Assembly: GCF_001693755.1 (NCBI RefSeq)
Contig: NZ_LYST01000039.1
Span: forward strand, 62,001 to 126,000
Direction: 5' to 3'
Origin: Gilliamella sp. wkB171
Lineage (GTDB): Bacteria; Pseudomonadota; Gammaproteobacteria; Enterobacterales; Orbaceae
Length of the DNA: 64,000 nucleotides
In this document: positions 19,479-30,130 of the stretch, in pieces
Numbering within the stretch: position 1 is the stretch's first letter
Layout of the letters: each line of letters opens with the position of its first letter
The notes under the pieces: model-generated
Database searches by the model: none
Told to the model about the DNA's origin: nothing
What the model saw: the letters and a program-made list of their open reading frames with translations, nothing else
Program-made: the position numbers and the translations under genes

Positions 19479-22400
19479 ATGAGATTGATAAAACAGTTGG
19501 CTGTGTTAGGTTTGTTTTTGACTTTATGTGCTTGTGACGATCAAAAAGAGAAAACTGTCGATTTAGAAAATACTAATAAAACGGAATTAATTACAGATAA
19601 TACTACGCATAATTCGAATGTTAATTCGCAATCTCATAGCCCATTTAATCCAACACCTGAATTAATTGAAAAATATAAAGGTAAAAGCCTAAAAGTTATC
19701 GATAGTTCAGAAGTTATTATTGATGGTTCAAGTACTTTAGTTGTGACGTTTTCTGTTCCTATCAATCCAAAATTGAATTTTTCAAATTTATTAAGATTGG
19801 TTGACAAAGAGAGTGGTGTGGTTGATGGCGCTTGGGAGTTGTCTGATAATGGCCTTGAATTAAAACTTCGTTATCTTCAACCAGATCGTAAATTAGTTTT
19901 AACTATTGATAAAATGTTATCAGCTATTAATGATAGTCATTTACCCGAAGTTTATCAAACCGAGATAACCACTCAAGACCGTAAGCCAACAGTCGGCTTT
20001 GCAAGTACTGGATTATTATTACCAAGTAAATCGATGAGTGGGTTACCTATTACCACGCTCAATGTTGACAAAGTTGATATAAACTTTTTCAAAATTAAGC
20101 CAGAAAAATTATCCAGTTTGATCGATAATTATGGCTTTATTAATATGTTATCTATTTGGCGTTCGCAAGAGATGAGCGAATTTACTGACTTAGTTTATTC
20201 CTCAAGATTTGATCTTAATCCTAAACCGAATGCTCAAGAAACCATTATCGTTAACCTTTCTAACATTACTAAACTCAATCAAGAAGGGGTTTATATTGCG
20301 GTAATTAATCAAGCAGGAACTTATAATGAATATAACTCAGCAACAATATTTTCAATAAGTAATATTGGGGTTTCACTTCATCACTATAAAAATGGTAAAT
20401 TAGCGGTAATGGCTCATGGTTTAGATAACGGTAAACCACTCGCCAATATTAATTTATCACTGCTATGCCAAACCGAAAATAGTAACAAAACATGTAAAAA
20501 CCTGACAGCAACAACAGATAAAGATGGTTATGCTGAATTTACCAAAACAAAAAGCTCTGCCTATAACATATTGACGGCTACTGATGGCCAGCAAACCTCA
20601 TTTGTGACTATTGATCGAAACGCACTCAATTTAACGGATTTCAATCTATCTGGTACGCCTTTTTATCAAAAACAATTGTTTGTTTTTGGCCCTCGTGATC
20701 TTTATCGTCCAAAAGAAACCGTCTATTTCAATGCACTATTACGCGACGCAGATGGTCAGCCATTACCTGAACAACCAATCATCGCTGAGGTGATATCGAC
20801 TAATGGTCGAGTTGTTGAAACTTTCCATTTAAAAAGTCGTGCAGATACCAATGGTTTATATCAACAACAGTTTGTTATTCCCGATGATGCCGCAACAGGT
20901 AATTGGACAATTCGTTTTAATTTAGGTGATGATAACTTTCGCCAATGGAACTTCAAAGTAGAAGAGTTTTTGCCAGAACGTATGGCAATGGAAATTCACA
21001 GTTTATCTGATGAGCCAATTCTAAAGGATGAAGATGTTTCCTTTGATATCAAAGGTTGGTATTTATATGGCGCACCTGCATCCGGTAATCGCTTAGATGC
21101 GAATCTTTATTTAAAGAAAGCCGACACTATTGCTGGATTAGCTGATTTTAAAATTGGTCCAGTTACTGATGATAATCTATATGAGGATCTAGATTCTTTA
21201 GGGTTGGAGTTAGATAACGATGGCTTAACTCAAATTGATGTGAAGAAAGTTTATTGGTCCGAAACGCAATCGCCTGTCAAAGTTGTTTTACAAGCTAGTT
21301 TGCTAGATTCTGGCGGTAGGCCGGTTACACGTTATGCAACGCAAACTATTTGGCCAGCACCTAAAATGCCGGCAATTCGAGCATTATTTGAAGACTCGCC
21401 TTATTATGATTGGAATAGCGATAATTATTTACAGCGTCCTACTGTAGACATAAATAGTAATGCTGAATTCGAAATCGCTTACGTTGATACGCATGGTGAA
21501 AAATTAGGTACAAATTCATTAAAAGCTAGACTGATTCGTGAGCGTTATAATTATTATTGGGTGTGGTCAGATGTAGATGGCTGGAGCCAAAGTTACAACT
21601 CCAAGGAGTTTGTAGTTTCGGAAGATCAGTTATCGATTGAGCCAGGCAGTACCACAAAAATAGCCTATCAACCAACCGATTATGGTTCTTATCGTGTTGA
21701 AGTTGTCGATACTAACACTAAAGTCGTAACAAGTTTTCGATTCTGGTCTGGTTATGACTGGGAGGATAATACTCAAGGTACTAAATCGGTACGTCCAGAC
21801 CAAGTTAAGTTAAGTATTGATAAGCCATCTTACAATCCTGGCGATGTCGCTAAAGTTAATGTTCAAGCACCTGTAGCAGGTTCTGGCTATATTTCTCTTG
21901 AAACCAACGATGGCACCATTTGGAAAAAAGCCATTACAGTTGGTGAAGAAGGTTTAGATGTCGACATTCCTATTGAAAAATGGGGAAGACATGATATTTA
22001 CATTAGTGCCATGATTGTTCGCCCGTCGACGGACGCGTCAGTGCAAACCATAAAACGCGCAATTGGTTTGCTTTATTTACCGATTGATACGGCTAATCGT
22101 CAATTAAATTTTTCAATTGATGCACCGGTACAAGTACAACCAGAAAGTGTTGTGCCGATTAAAATTAAAATGGATAAATCATCTATCCAAAAAGATAAAA
22201 AAGTGACTGTATTGGTTTCAGCAGTTGATTCAGGTATTTTAAATATTACTGATTATGTCACTCCCGATCCTTATGCTGGGTTCTTAGGGCGTAAACGTTA
22301 TAATGTCGATATTTATGATGTCTATGGCAAACTAATTGAAGCTACCGGCCGTAATGTTAACATGAGCTTTGGTGGTGATGCGATGGGCGCTGGCGGGAAA

Positions 22401-24557
22401 AAACCGTCAAATGACGTTCAAATTGTTGCACAACAACTTAATACCATTGAGTTAAATGACGAAGGTGAAGGTGAGATTAATTTACCTTTACCTAATTTTA
22501 ATGGTGAACTACGAATAATGGCGCAAGCATGGGATGATAACCGTTTTGGTAAAGCGGATAAAAAAATGAAAGTTGCAGCGCCGGTCGTTGTTGAATTATC
22601 TACGCCGCGATTCTTATCTGGTGGTGATCGTGCAGTATTAGCGTTAGATGTGCATAATTTGACTGATAGTACACAAACTATGCAAGTTGAAGTATCAACC
22701 GCGGGTTTGATTAAGCAAAATGAAGCAAAAACGATATCGGTTAAACTTGATAGTAAACAAAAAGATATTATTCAAATTCCTGTGATTGCTGATTATGGTT
22801 ATGGTGCAGGTTCAGTGAAGATAGCGGTCAAAGGTATTTTACTAGAAGATAATTCAGAGGTTAACATTGAACGTTCATGGTCAATAGGCGTAAGACCAGC
22901 CTATGCTGGCACAACACGATCTTATGTTGCAGCATTAAATGCCAATCAAAGTTGGCAATTACCAGACCAAGCATTAACTGGGTTAATTGATAACACTGTT
23001 GCAGGACAATTGGTTATCTCTAATCAACCACCATTAAATATTGCTCAATATATCAAAGCATTATTTGCATATCCTTACGGTTGTTTGGAACAAACAACCA
23101 GTGGTTTATTCCCATCGCTATATGCCAATAGTGAACAACTTGCAGAGTTAGGCATTAAAACCGACGCTGATGATAAACGTCGTGAAAAAGTACAATTAGG
23201 TATTTCACGTATCTTATCAATGCAACGCAGTAATGGCAGCTTCGGTTTATGGAATAGTCATAACGAAGAAGAGCATTGGTTGACTGTGTATGCAACGGAC
23301 TTCTTATTGCAAGCTAAAGAACGGGGTTATCAAGTTAGTGATAAAGCACTTGATTTAGCAATGACACGTATAGGCCAATATATCTATGATGCATCTGCAT
23401 TTAATAATCTTAATTATTATGGAGATTCGCGTAATCTAGAGTTTACCAAGTTGTCAATCAAAGCTTATGCGTTAATGGTGCTAACTAAACAAAATAAAAT
23501 TACCTCAGCAATGCGTAACGAGATAAATTATTTATCAGACAAAATTAATAGTGATAAGTCATTTATCTATTCACCATTACCTTTAGCACAATTAGCGGTT
23601 GCTGCAAAATTGAATGGTTATCAACCTATCTATGAACAATTATTACCATTAATTTTCAGCACGCCATATCAGTATAATAATAACTGGTTAGGTAATTACG
23701 GCAGTGAAATACGTGATAAAGCATTAATACTCTCTTTACTGTTAGATAACAATATGGCTCAAAATAATCAAGCTAGTTATTTATTTAATTTATCAGATTT
23801 ATTAAATGATAAACGCTATTTTTCAACACAAGAGCTAAACGCATTGTTTATTGCTGGTTGGTCATTAGAACAACATAGCACTGGTCATAAATTCAAGGTG
23901 ACGATAAATGGTAAAGTTAATGACGTGAATTCGGTTTTTTCACACTCTTATGATTATGATGGGTTAGCTCAAGGGTTAACGATTAATAATGCAGAATCGA
24001 GTGAGCCACTTTATATTAAGTTTTCTGTTACTGGTTATTCCAATACACAACCAGCACCAACGTCACCTGATGATTTCTTTAATATCAGTCGTCGCTATTA
24101 TGATTTGCAGGGTAATAACATATCACCAGCAACTTTAGAGGTTGGTTCAATGATGGTTGTAGTTTTAGATGTAACGGCTAAAAAAACTGTTAATGATGCC
24201 TTGATTGTTGATTTTTTACCAGCAGGTTTGGAACTTGAAAATCAAAATCTTTCTAATAGTAGTGTAAATTTATCATCAATTCCTGCTATAGCGGATTTAA
24301 TGAAAGGTGAGGATATTAGTGATATTAAATATCAAGAATATCGAGATGATAGATATGTTGCCGCCGTTAATCTGCAAAAATATGTAGCGCGAGATACCTA
24401 TCGTAAACGTATCGTTTATTTAGTTAGAGCGGTAACGCCAGGCGATTATATGATCCCTTATCCTTATGTTGAATCTATGTATCGTCCAGAACGCTTTGCG
24501 ATAGGACAATCACATGATTTGATGACTATTTCAAATCCGAAAAAGGAACAAAATTAA
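19479..24557 (+). CDS. yfhM: Bacterial alpha-2-macroglobulin lipoprotein (YfhM type)
   Basis: A 1692-residue lipoprotein thought to trap proteases that reach the periplasm. The signal peptide ends in a lipobox (LTLCACDDQ). The protein then carries macroglobulin-like domains, including the long FVFGPRDLYRPKETVYFNALLRD region. The reactive thioester motif CLEQ has its cysteine at residue 1202 (PYGCLEQTTSGLFPS), followed by the alpha-helical thioester domain. It is paired with pbpC as in E. coli, consistent with a joint envelope-defence/repair role. AAGGA at about -16 is a rather distant ribosome site. Confidence 0.95.
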   Translation: MRLIKQLAVLGLFLTLCACDDQKEKTVDLENTNKTELITDNTTHNSNVNSQSHSPFNPTPELIEKYKGKSLKVIDSSEVIIDGSSTLVVTFSVPINPKLNFSNLLRLVDKESGVVDGAWELSDNGLELKLRYLQPDRKLVLTIDKMLSAINDSHLPEVYQTEITTQDRKPTVGFASTGLLLPSKSMSGLPITTLNVDKVDINFFKIKPEKLSSLIDNYGFINMLSIWRSQEMSEFTDLVYSSRFDLNPKPNAQETIIVNLSNITKLNQEGVYIAVINQAGTYNEYNSATIFSISNIGVSLHHYKNGKLAVMAHGLDNGKPLANINLSLLCQTENSNKTCKNLTATTDKDGYAEFTKTKSSAYNILTATDGQQTSFVTIDRNALNLTDFNLSGTPFYQKQLFVFGPRDLYRPKETVYFNALLRDADGQPLPEQPIIAEVISTNGRVVETFHLKSRADTNGLYQQQFVIPDDAATGNWTIRFNLGDDNFRQWNFKVEEFLPERMAMEIHSLSDEPILKDEDVSFDIKGWYLYGAPASGNRLDANLYLKKADTIAGLADFKIGPVTDDNLYEDLDSLGLELDNDGLTQIDVKKVYWSETQSPVKVVLQASLLDSGGRPVTRYATQTIWPAPKMPAIRALFEDSPYYDWNSDNYLQRPTVDINSNAEFEIAYVDTHGEKLGTNSLKARLIRERYNYYWVWSDVDGWSQSYNSKEFVVSEDQLSIEPGSTTKIAYQPTDYGSYRVEVVDTNTKVVTSFRFWSGYDWEDNTQGTKSVRPDQVKLSIDKPSYNPGDVAKVNVQAPVAGSGYISLETNDGTIWKKAITVGEEGLDVDIPIEKWGRHDIYISAMIVRPSTDASVQTIKRAIGLLYLPIDTANRQLNFSIDAPVQVQPESVVPIKIKMDKSSIQKDKKVTVLVSAVDSGILNITDYVTPDPYAGFLGRKRYNVDIYDVYGKLIEATGRNVNMSFGGDAMGAGGKKPSNDVQIVAQQLNTIELNDEGEGEINLPLPNFNGELRIMAQAWDDNRFGKADKKMKVAAPVVVELSTPRFLSGGDRAVLALDVHNLTDSTQTMQVEVSTAGLIKQNEAKTISVKLDSKQKDIIQIPVIADYGYGAGSVKIAVKGILLEDNSEVNIERSWSIGVRPAYAGTTRSYVAALNANQSWQLPDQALTGLIDNTVAGQLVISNQPPLNIAQYIKALFAYPYGCLEQTTSGLFPSLYANSEQLAELGIKTDADDKRREKVQLGISRILSMQRSNGSFGLWNSHNEEEHWLTVYATDFLLQAKERGYQVSDKALDLAMTRIGQYIYDASAFNNLNYYGDSRNLEFTKLSIKAYALMVLTKQNKITSAMRNEINYLSDKINSDKSFIYSPLPLAQLAVAAKLNGYQPIYEQLLPLIFSTPYQYNNNWLGNYGSEIRDKALILSLLLDNNMAQNNQASYLFNLSDLLNDKRYFSTQELNALFIAGWSLEQHSTGHKFKVTINGKVNDVNSVFSHSYDYDGLAQGLTINNAESSEPLYIKFSVTGYSNTQPAPTSPDDFFNISRRYYDLQGNNISPATLEVGSMMVVVLDVTAKKTVNDALIVDFLPAGLELENQNLSNSSVNLSSIPAIADLMKGEDISDIKYQEYRDDRYVAAVNLQKYVARDTYRKRIVYLVRAVTPGDYMIPYPYVESMYRPERFAIGQSHDLMTISNPKKEQN

Positions 24558-24583
24558 TCAAATATCAATAAACTTGACTGATT

Positions 24584-24613
24584 ATTCCGCCAAAATATTT
24601 GGCGGAATTTTTA
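24584..24613 (+). terminator. Strong terminator between yfhM and pbpC
   Basis: ATTCCGCCAAA (24584-24594) and TTTGGCGGAAT (24598-24608) form a perfect 11-bp stem with a 3-base loop, followed by TTTTT. It separates two genes usually treated as a unit, so pbpC expression probably needs read-through or its own promoter. Confidence 0.85.
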
Positions 24614-24651
24614 TTTGTAAGTATATTTAGCAAGGTCACATAACAACGATA

Positions 24652-26949
24652 ATGAAAAAACACTTTTATAAATTATTCAAATTTGTATTGATATTATTAG
24701 TTTTATTAGTCGGTAGTTTTTTGATTGCTGATCATCTTTTTCCATTATCTATTTCCCAAAATAAAACTACGCAAACGGTTGTTGCTGAAGATGAAACACC
24801 CTTATGGCGATTTGCAGATCAAAATGGTGTTTGGCGTTATTCGGTCAGCCTTGATGAAGTGCCAGACTATTATCTTGACGTTTTATTAAATTATGAAGAT
24901 CGTTATTTTTACGATCATATTGGTATCAATCCGGTTTCTTTAGTTCGTGCTGCTTGGCAAAATATATCCAATGATCGAATCATTTCCGGTGGTAGTACTC
25001 TCTCTATGCAAGTGGCGAGATTATTATATCCACACGATCGAACTCTGCTCGGTAAGCTAAAACAGCTCTTTCGAACCCTGCAACTTGAATTACATTATAG
25101 TAAAAAAGAGATTTTAACTTTATATATTAATCATGCTCCTTATGGTGGCACAATAGAAGGTATTGGCGCAGCAAGCTGGTCCTATTTTGGTAAACATCCC
25201 AAAGCGTTAACAAGAAGTGAAGCTGTATTATTAGCCGTATTACCTCAAGCGCCCAGTCGATTGAGGCCTGATCGATTTCCTGAAAGAGCTAAGCAAGCTC
25301 GCGATAAAGTATTAGATAGATTGGCGGAATATAAGGTGTGGTCCAATGATTTGATCGATCAAGTTCGACGTGACGAAGTTTGGGTCTATCCACGAAAAAC
25401 GCCGCAGTTGGCGCCTTTATTAGCTTATCGTTTAAAACAGAAATATCCGAATGAGGATATTATTCATTCCACTATTGATGCTTCGCTTCAATATAATTTA
25501 GAAGATTTAGCCATAAACCGAGCAGCACAACTACCGCCTAAAACATCATTGGCTATTTTAGTTGTCGATCATACTGATATGACAGTTAAAGCGTATATTG
25601 GTTCAGCTGATTTTAATGACAAAGAGCGCTTTGGCCAAGTGGATATGATTAGTGCGTTAAGATCGCCAGGCTCTACACTAAAACCCTTCATTTATGCCTT
25701 TGCCATTGATGATGGCATGATTCACTCTGAGTCGTTATTACAAGATGTTCCACGTATTACTACTGATTATCGACCCACTAATTTTGATGAGGGATTCAAT
25801 GGCCCGGTTAGCGCATCGGATGCATTAAGTAAATCATTAAACTTACCAGCAGTTCAATTAATTGAGTTATATGGACCAAAACGATTTGCCGGTAAATTGG
25901 CTGGCATTGGTTTACCTTTATCGTCCATAGCAAATGAGCCTAATATCTCGTATATATTAGGTGGCGCTTCAGTGAGAATGGATAATCTTGTCAGCGCCTA
26001 TAGTGCATTTGCAAGGCATGGTGAGGTGAGTTCTTTGCGCTTTACTCAACAAGAGCCATTAATTAATAAACCCCTTATTTCAGATGGTAGCAGTTGGATA
26101 ACAAGACAAATGCTAATTAATAATAATTTATTAGCTTATAAAACCGGAACCAGTTATGGCTATCGCGATGCTTGGGCGATAGGTATTAATCCACGATATT
26201 TAATTGGGGTTTGGGTAGGGCGACCTGATGGAACGCCTGTTGTGGGGCAATATGGTTCAATCTCTGCAATGCCGATTTTACAACATGTTAATTCTATTTT
26301 ATTAAATAGAGAAAACCGTTTAAATCGACCACTTACTGCTTATGAAAAACCAGAATCAGTATCGTCTATAAAAATTTGTTGGCCATTAGGGCAACCGCTT
26401 CCTGAGTCAGATGCGAACTGTCACCGTCAAAAAACAGCATGGGTATTGAATAATATTGTTCCACCAACATTAAGCACCTATAGTGAGTTAAAAAATAATA
26501 TTTATCGTTCTGGTTGGATAACGATTTGGGTTAATGAACAAGGTAAGCGTGTGGCGGCGGATTGCCCCAGTGCGCAAAAAAAACAAGTCGCACTATGGCC
26601 AGTATCATTAGAAAACTTTCTATTAACCAAAGAGAAAAGGCGGACTTTATTGCCACCAATTGATAAACATTGTCCGGTAATGGGGCAAGATATTTTCTCA
26701 CCACTCAATATTGTTGGGTTAAATGATAAACAACTACTTAGAGCATTGCCCGGCAATAATCAAGTCACCGTTGATTTAACACCTGAGGGGGGATATGGGG
26801 AAAAATGGTGGTTTTTAGATGGCAATCTTATTGCACATTCGATGGATAGTGATAAAGTTGCAGTCACTTTATCACAAAAAGGTGAACACTTTTTATTATT
26901 GCTAGATGAAAGTGGTCAAATTGCGCGCGTCAAATTTACCTTCAATTAA
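24652..26949 (+). CDS. pbpC: Penicillin-binding protein 1C
   Basis: Bifunctional peptidoglycan glycosyltransferase/transpeptidase-type protein of 765 residues. Its order is an N-terminal membrane anchor (residues about 8-27), a glycosyltransferase-51 domain (EDRYFYDHIGINPVSLVRAA, GGSTLSMQVARLL), a transpeptidase domain with active serine S341 (SPGSTLKPF) and the KTGTSYG motif, then a C-terminal PBP1C-type domain. E. coli PBP1C binds alpha-2-macroglobulin YfhM, whose gene lies just upstream. ndk follows after 13 bases. Confidence 0.96.
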   Translation: MKKHFYKLFKFVLILLVLLVGSFLIADHLFPLSISQNKTTQTVVAEDETPLWRFADQNGVWRYSVSLDEVPDYYLDVLLNYEDRYFYDHIGINPVSLVRAAWQNISNDRIISGGSTLSMQVARLLYPHDRTLLGKLKQLFRTLQLELHYSKKEILTLYINHAPYGGTIEGIGAASWSYFGKHPKALTRSEAVLLAVLPQAPSRLRPDRFPERAKQARDKVLDRLAEYKVWSNDLIDQVRRDEVWVYPRKTPQLAPLLAYRLKQKYPNEDIIHSTIDASLQYNLEDLAINRAAQLPPKTSLAILVVDHTDMTVKAYIGSADFNDKERFGQVDMISALRSPGSTLKPFIYAFAIDDGMIHSESLLQDVPRITTDYRPTNFDEGFNGPVSASDALSKSLNLPAVQLIELYGPKRFAGKLAGIGLPLSSIANEPNISYILGGASVRMDNLVSAYSAFARHGEVSSLRFTQQEPLINKPLISDGSSWITRQMLINNNLLAYKTGTSYGYRDAWAIGINPRYLIGVWVGRPDGTPVVGQYGSISAMPILQHVNSILLNRENRLNRPLTAYEKPESVSSIKICWPLGQPLPESDANCHRQKTAWVLNNIVPPTLSTYSELKNNIYRSGWITIWVNEQGKRVAADCPSAQKKQVALWPVSLENFLLTKEKRRTLLPPIDKHCPVMGQDIFSPLNIVGLNDKQLLRALPGNNQVTVDLTPEGGYGEKWWFLDGNLIAHSMDSDKVAVTLSQKGEHFLLLLDESGQIARVKFTFN

Positions 26950-26962
26950 TAAGGATTAACTC

Positions 26963-27388
26963 ATGGCTATAGAACGAACTTTATCAATTATCAAGCCAAA
27001 TGCAGTTCGTAAACAGATAATTGGTGAGATTGAAACTCGTATATCACAAGCAAAATTGAATATCATTGCTTTAAAAATGTTAAAGTTAACAAAAGAACAA
27101 GCAGAGGGCTTTTATGCTGAACATCAAGGTAAACCGTTTTTTGACAATTTAGTAAAATTCATGACATCTGGTGCAATTGTTGTGCAAGTTCTTGAAGGTG
27201 AAAATGCAATTAAACGCTATCGTGAATTGATGGGGCCAACCGATTTATCTAAAGCCGCTGCGGGCACGTTGCGAGCAGATTTTGCTGACAGTGTGACTGA
27301 AAATGCAGTACATGGCTCGGATTCAGCAGAATCAGCCGAAAGAGAGATTGCTTACTTTTTTGTCGAAAATGAAATAGTAGGAAGCTAA
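26963..27388 (+). CDS. ndk: Nucleoside diphosphate kinase
   Basis: Equilibrates nucleoside di- and triphosphates through a phospho-histidine. The 141-residue protein has the N-terminal [12 protein letters not shown] motif and the active-site histidine in the [16 protein letters not shown] motif. AAGGA sits 8 bases upstream of the start. It follows pbpC by 13 bases, as in E. coli. I see no gene in the 288 bases that follow. Confidence 0.97.
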   Translation: MAIERTLSIIKPNAVRKQIIGEIETRISQAKLNIIALKMLKLTKEQAEGFYAEHQGKPFFDNLVKFMTSGAIVVQVLEGENAIKRYRELMGPTDLSKAAAGTLRADFADSVTENAVHGSDSAESAEREIAYFFVENEIVGS

Positions 27389-27676
27389 AGCGGTTTATAA
27401 AATGAAGATGTTATTCGAGTTAGCAACAACATATCGCGCAAACAGACATCTAAAAATATTTTTGATTAACCATCTATATCAACGTTAAGTATTGGTTTTT
27501 CAGCATTTTAATTAACAAACAGCAATCATTAGTCACTCAATCATGAGAAAGTAGGGTTGCCGCTTTTAATATAACTATTAGTTATAAGCATGTAAAAATT
27601 TATTATTTATTTACCTGAGTTATTTGCTGTTAGACTTTAGTTGTACTTAACACTATCCTTATTTGGGGAAATCAAG

Positions 27677-28504
27677 ATGAAATTTTTAACTAAAACGCTA
27701 ACAGTAGTAGCATTAATTGGTAGTTTATTAGGAACGAACTCTGCTTTTGCGGATCGTTTGGATGATATTGAAAAACGCGGTGAAATTAAAATAGCCGTAT
27801 TTGATAGTAATCCGCCGTTTGGCTTTATTGATGAAAAAACGAATAAAATTGCAGGGCTTGATGTTGATTATGCCAATGAAATTGCTAAAGCGTTAAAGGT
27901 TAAAGTTGATCTTGTACCAACTAATCCCGCTAATCGTATTCCTTTACTAACCTCACAAAAAGCAGATTTAATTGTAGCAAACTTTACGGTAACTGATGAA
28001 CGCGCTAAAACAGTCGATTTTAGTTTACCTTACTTTGCTACCGGGCAAAAATTTATTGCCAAAAAAGGGTTATTAAAATCGCCTGATGATTTAAAAAATT
28101 TACGTATTGGTGCTGATAAAGGTACGGTAATGGAAATTACTTTACGTGAAAAGTACCCAACAGCTAAAGTGATCTCATATGATGATACGCCTTTTGCTTT
28201 TACTGCATTGCGTAATGGTGTGGTTCAAGCTATTACTCAAGATGATGCTAAATTAATTGGGTTATTAGCAAATGTTCCTGACGAACAACGCGCTGCATTT
28301 GAAATTTCGCCATTTAGTATTACGCAAGAATATCAAGCTGTTGGTATTCCAAAAGGGGAAACTCGATTGAAAGAAAAGGTTGACCAAATACTATTAAAAC
28401 TTGAAAATGATGGTGAAGCGTTAACGATTTATAATCGTTGGTTTGGACCAGAAACCAAATCAGCTATGCCGCGCGGTGATTTTAAAATAGGTCAAGGTTT
28501 ATAA
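27677..28504 (+). CDS. Amino-acid-type ABC transporter substrate-binding protein
   Basis: A 275-residue periplasmic solute-binding protein of family 3 (polar amino acids). The signal peptide (MKFLTKTLTVVALIGSLLG to SAFA) is followed by the typical RLDDIEKRGEIKIAVFDSNPPFGFID start. Later family segments include GLDVDYANEIAKALKV, VANFTVTDERAKTVDFSLPY and DDLKNLRIGADKGT. The ATG at 27677, with GGGGAA 6 bases upstream, is preferred to an upstream in-frame alternative start. Two permease genes follow at 3- and 2-base gaps. The substrate cannot be named from sequence alone. Confidence 0.9.
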   Translation: MKFLTKTLTVVALIGSLLGTNSAFADRLDDIEKRGEIKIAVFDSNPPFGFIDEKTNKIAGLDVDYANEIAKALKVKVDLVPTNPANRIPLLTSQKADLIVANFTVTDERAKTVDFSLPYFATGQKFIAKKGLLKSPDDLKNLRIGADKGTVMEITLREKYPTAKVISYDDTPFAFTALRNGVVQAITQDDAKLIGLLANVPDEQRAAFEISPFSITQEYQAVGIPKGETRLKEKVDQILLKLENDGEALTIYNRWFGPETKSAMPRGDFKIGQGL

Positions 28505-28507
28505 TTT

Positions 28508-29236
28508 ATGTTTGAGCAGTTACTAGAACCACGGTACTTATGGTGGTTATGGGATGGTTTTTTAGTCACTATTGCTATCTCGGTTTTAACAATCATTTTA
28601 TCTACTCTATTGGGTTTTTTGCTAGTTATTGCTCAACAAAGTCATATCAAAATTATCAAAGGCGTTGTAATTAGCTATAACGCCATTTTTCGTTATTCGC
28701 CATTATTGCCTCAACTGTTTTTTTGGTACTTTGGCATTGGAAGTTTATTACCTGCTGAATTTAAAATGTGGTTATTTGATGAACCACAGATTAATTTATT
28801 TTTGTTCACTTTAAAAATGCCGTCATTTGAATTTATTATTGGTTTGATTGCTTTAACATTTTATTCTAGTGCGTTTATTGCTGAAGAATTTCGAGCAGGA
28901 ATATCCGGAGTGAGTAAAGGTCAACAGCAGGCATCATCGGCACTCGGGTTGACTTGGTGGCAAAGTATGCGTTTTATTATTTTGCCGCAAAGTTTTCGTA
29001 TCGCATTCCCACCATTAATTGGTCAATATATGAATATTATCAAAAATTCATCCCTGACCATGGCCATTGGCGTATTAGAGTTGTCTTACGTTTCTCGACA
29101 AGTAGAAACTGAATCGCTTAAAACTTTTCAGGATTTTGCCATTGCAACGTTTTTATATATTTTAGCTATAGTGATTGTAGGCACGATCGGCAATATTTAT
29201 CAGGCAAAACGGCTGCAATTTGGTAACAAGGTTTAA
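28508..29236 (+). CDS. Amino-acid ABC transporter permease
   Basis: A 242-residue inner-membrane permease of the HisM/GlnP family. It has about five hydrophobic helices and the EAA loop EEFRAGISGVSKGQQQASSALGL...ILPQSFR that contacts the ATPase. It is tightly packed between the binding protein and a second permease, so the pair would form a heterodimeric channel. No ATPase gene lies nearby. Confidence 0.9.
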   Translation: MFEQLLEPRYLWWLWDGFLVTIAISVLTIILSTLLGFLLVIAQQSHIKIIKGVVISYNAIFRYSPLLPQLFFWYFGIGSLLPAEFKMWLFDEPQINLFLFTLKMPSFEFIIGLIALTFYSSAFIAEEFRAGISGVSKGQQQASSALGLTWWQSMRFIILPQSFRIAFPPLIGQYMNIIKNSSLTMAIGVLELSYVSRQVETESLKTFQDFAIATFLYILAIVIVGTIGNIYQAKRLQFGNKV

Positions 29237-29238
29237 TT

Positions 29239-29922
29239 ATGGAACTTAAAGGTTTAGCACTTATTTGGAATAACCTAGATTATTTAATGTGGGGAAACTT
29301 TCCTGGCGGCATTTTTTTGACACTATTAATGAGCATTGCGGCTATCTTTTTTTCTACACTTTTGGGGATTTTAGCTGGGGTAGGCTTAACGGTGACCAAA
29401 GGTATATGTCGTTATATATTAATTAGTTTATTGGGTTTTTTAAGAGCTATTCCTGTCATTATGCTAATTTTTTGGACTTACTTTTTATTACCTATATTAC
29501 TTGATATTGATGTGCCGGCTATAGCTACTGTGATATTCGCGTTATCCTTAATTGGCGCGGCTTATATTGGTCATTCAGTTTATGCGGGTATGATTGCGAT
29601 TGCCAAAGAACAGTGGCAAGCCGCTTATTCGTTAGGTTTAACTAAAAGACAAGTTATTATTTTTATTATTCTGCCGCAAGCATTAAAAATGATGTTGCCA
29701 TCTTTTGTTAATCAATGGGTTTCACTCATCAAAGATACCTCTTTAGCTTATATTGTTGGTGTGGCCGAATTTACTTTTGTTGCAACACAGATTAACAATC
29801 GTAGTATGGTTTATCCAACCGAGATATTTTTATTTGTCATTGTTGTTTATTTTATTATTTGTTGGTTGTTGGATTTTTCTTTATCTATGCTATCAAAAAG
29901 TCGGCTATTTCGTATTAATTAA
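29239..29922 (+). CDS. Amino-acid ABC transporter permease
   Basis: The second 227-residue permease of the same importer. Its EAA loop reads AGMIAIAKEQWQAAYSLGLTKRQ...ILPQALKMMLPSF, followed by a typical helix set. It starts 2 bases after the first permease. The operon ends here without an ATP-binding subunit; the 208 bases after it contain no recognisable gene. Confidence 0.9.
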   Translation: MELKGLALIWNNLDYLMWGNFPGGIFLTLLMSIAAIFFSTLLGILAGVGLTVTKGICRYILISLLGFLRAIPVIMLIFWTYFLLPILLDIDVPAIATVIFALSLIGAAYIGHSVYAGMIAIAKEQWQAAYSLGLTKRQVIIFIILPQALKMMLPSFVNQWVSLIKDTSLAYIVGVAEFTFVATQINNRSMVYPTEIFLFVIVVYFIICWLLDFSLSMLSKSRLFRIN

Positions 29923-30130
29923 TCAATATGGTTGACCCACCTAACTAACCATAATTTATGACTATTTTAAGTTTGGTAAAATTATTATCTCTTTATCAAA
30001 TAGAGTATTATTCCACTTATTTGGTATATCAAACTGATATGGAATTTATATTTGAAATTTATTTTATTAAGGTTGAATTAAGATTTATTCATTAAATTAG
30101 TCCATATAATAAATAACATAGGTTTTTTTT

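Noticed and set aside
27384-27395. Repeated AAAGCGGT words (also near 56506 and 62612) as DNA-uptake signals
   Set aside because: Only a few incomplete matches to the Pasteurellaceae AAGTGCGGT word occur. This is not above what chance allows.
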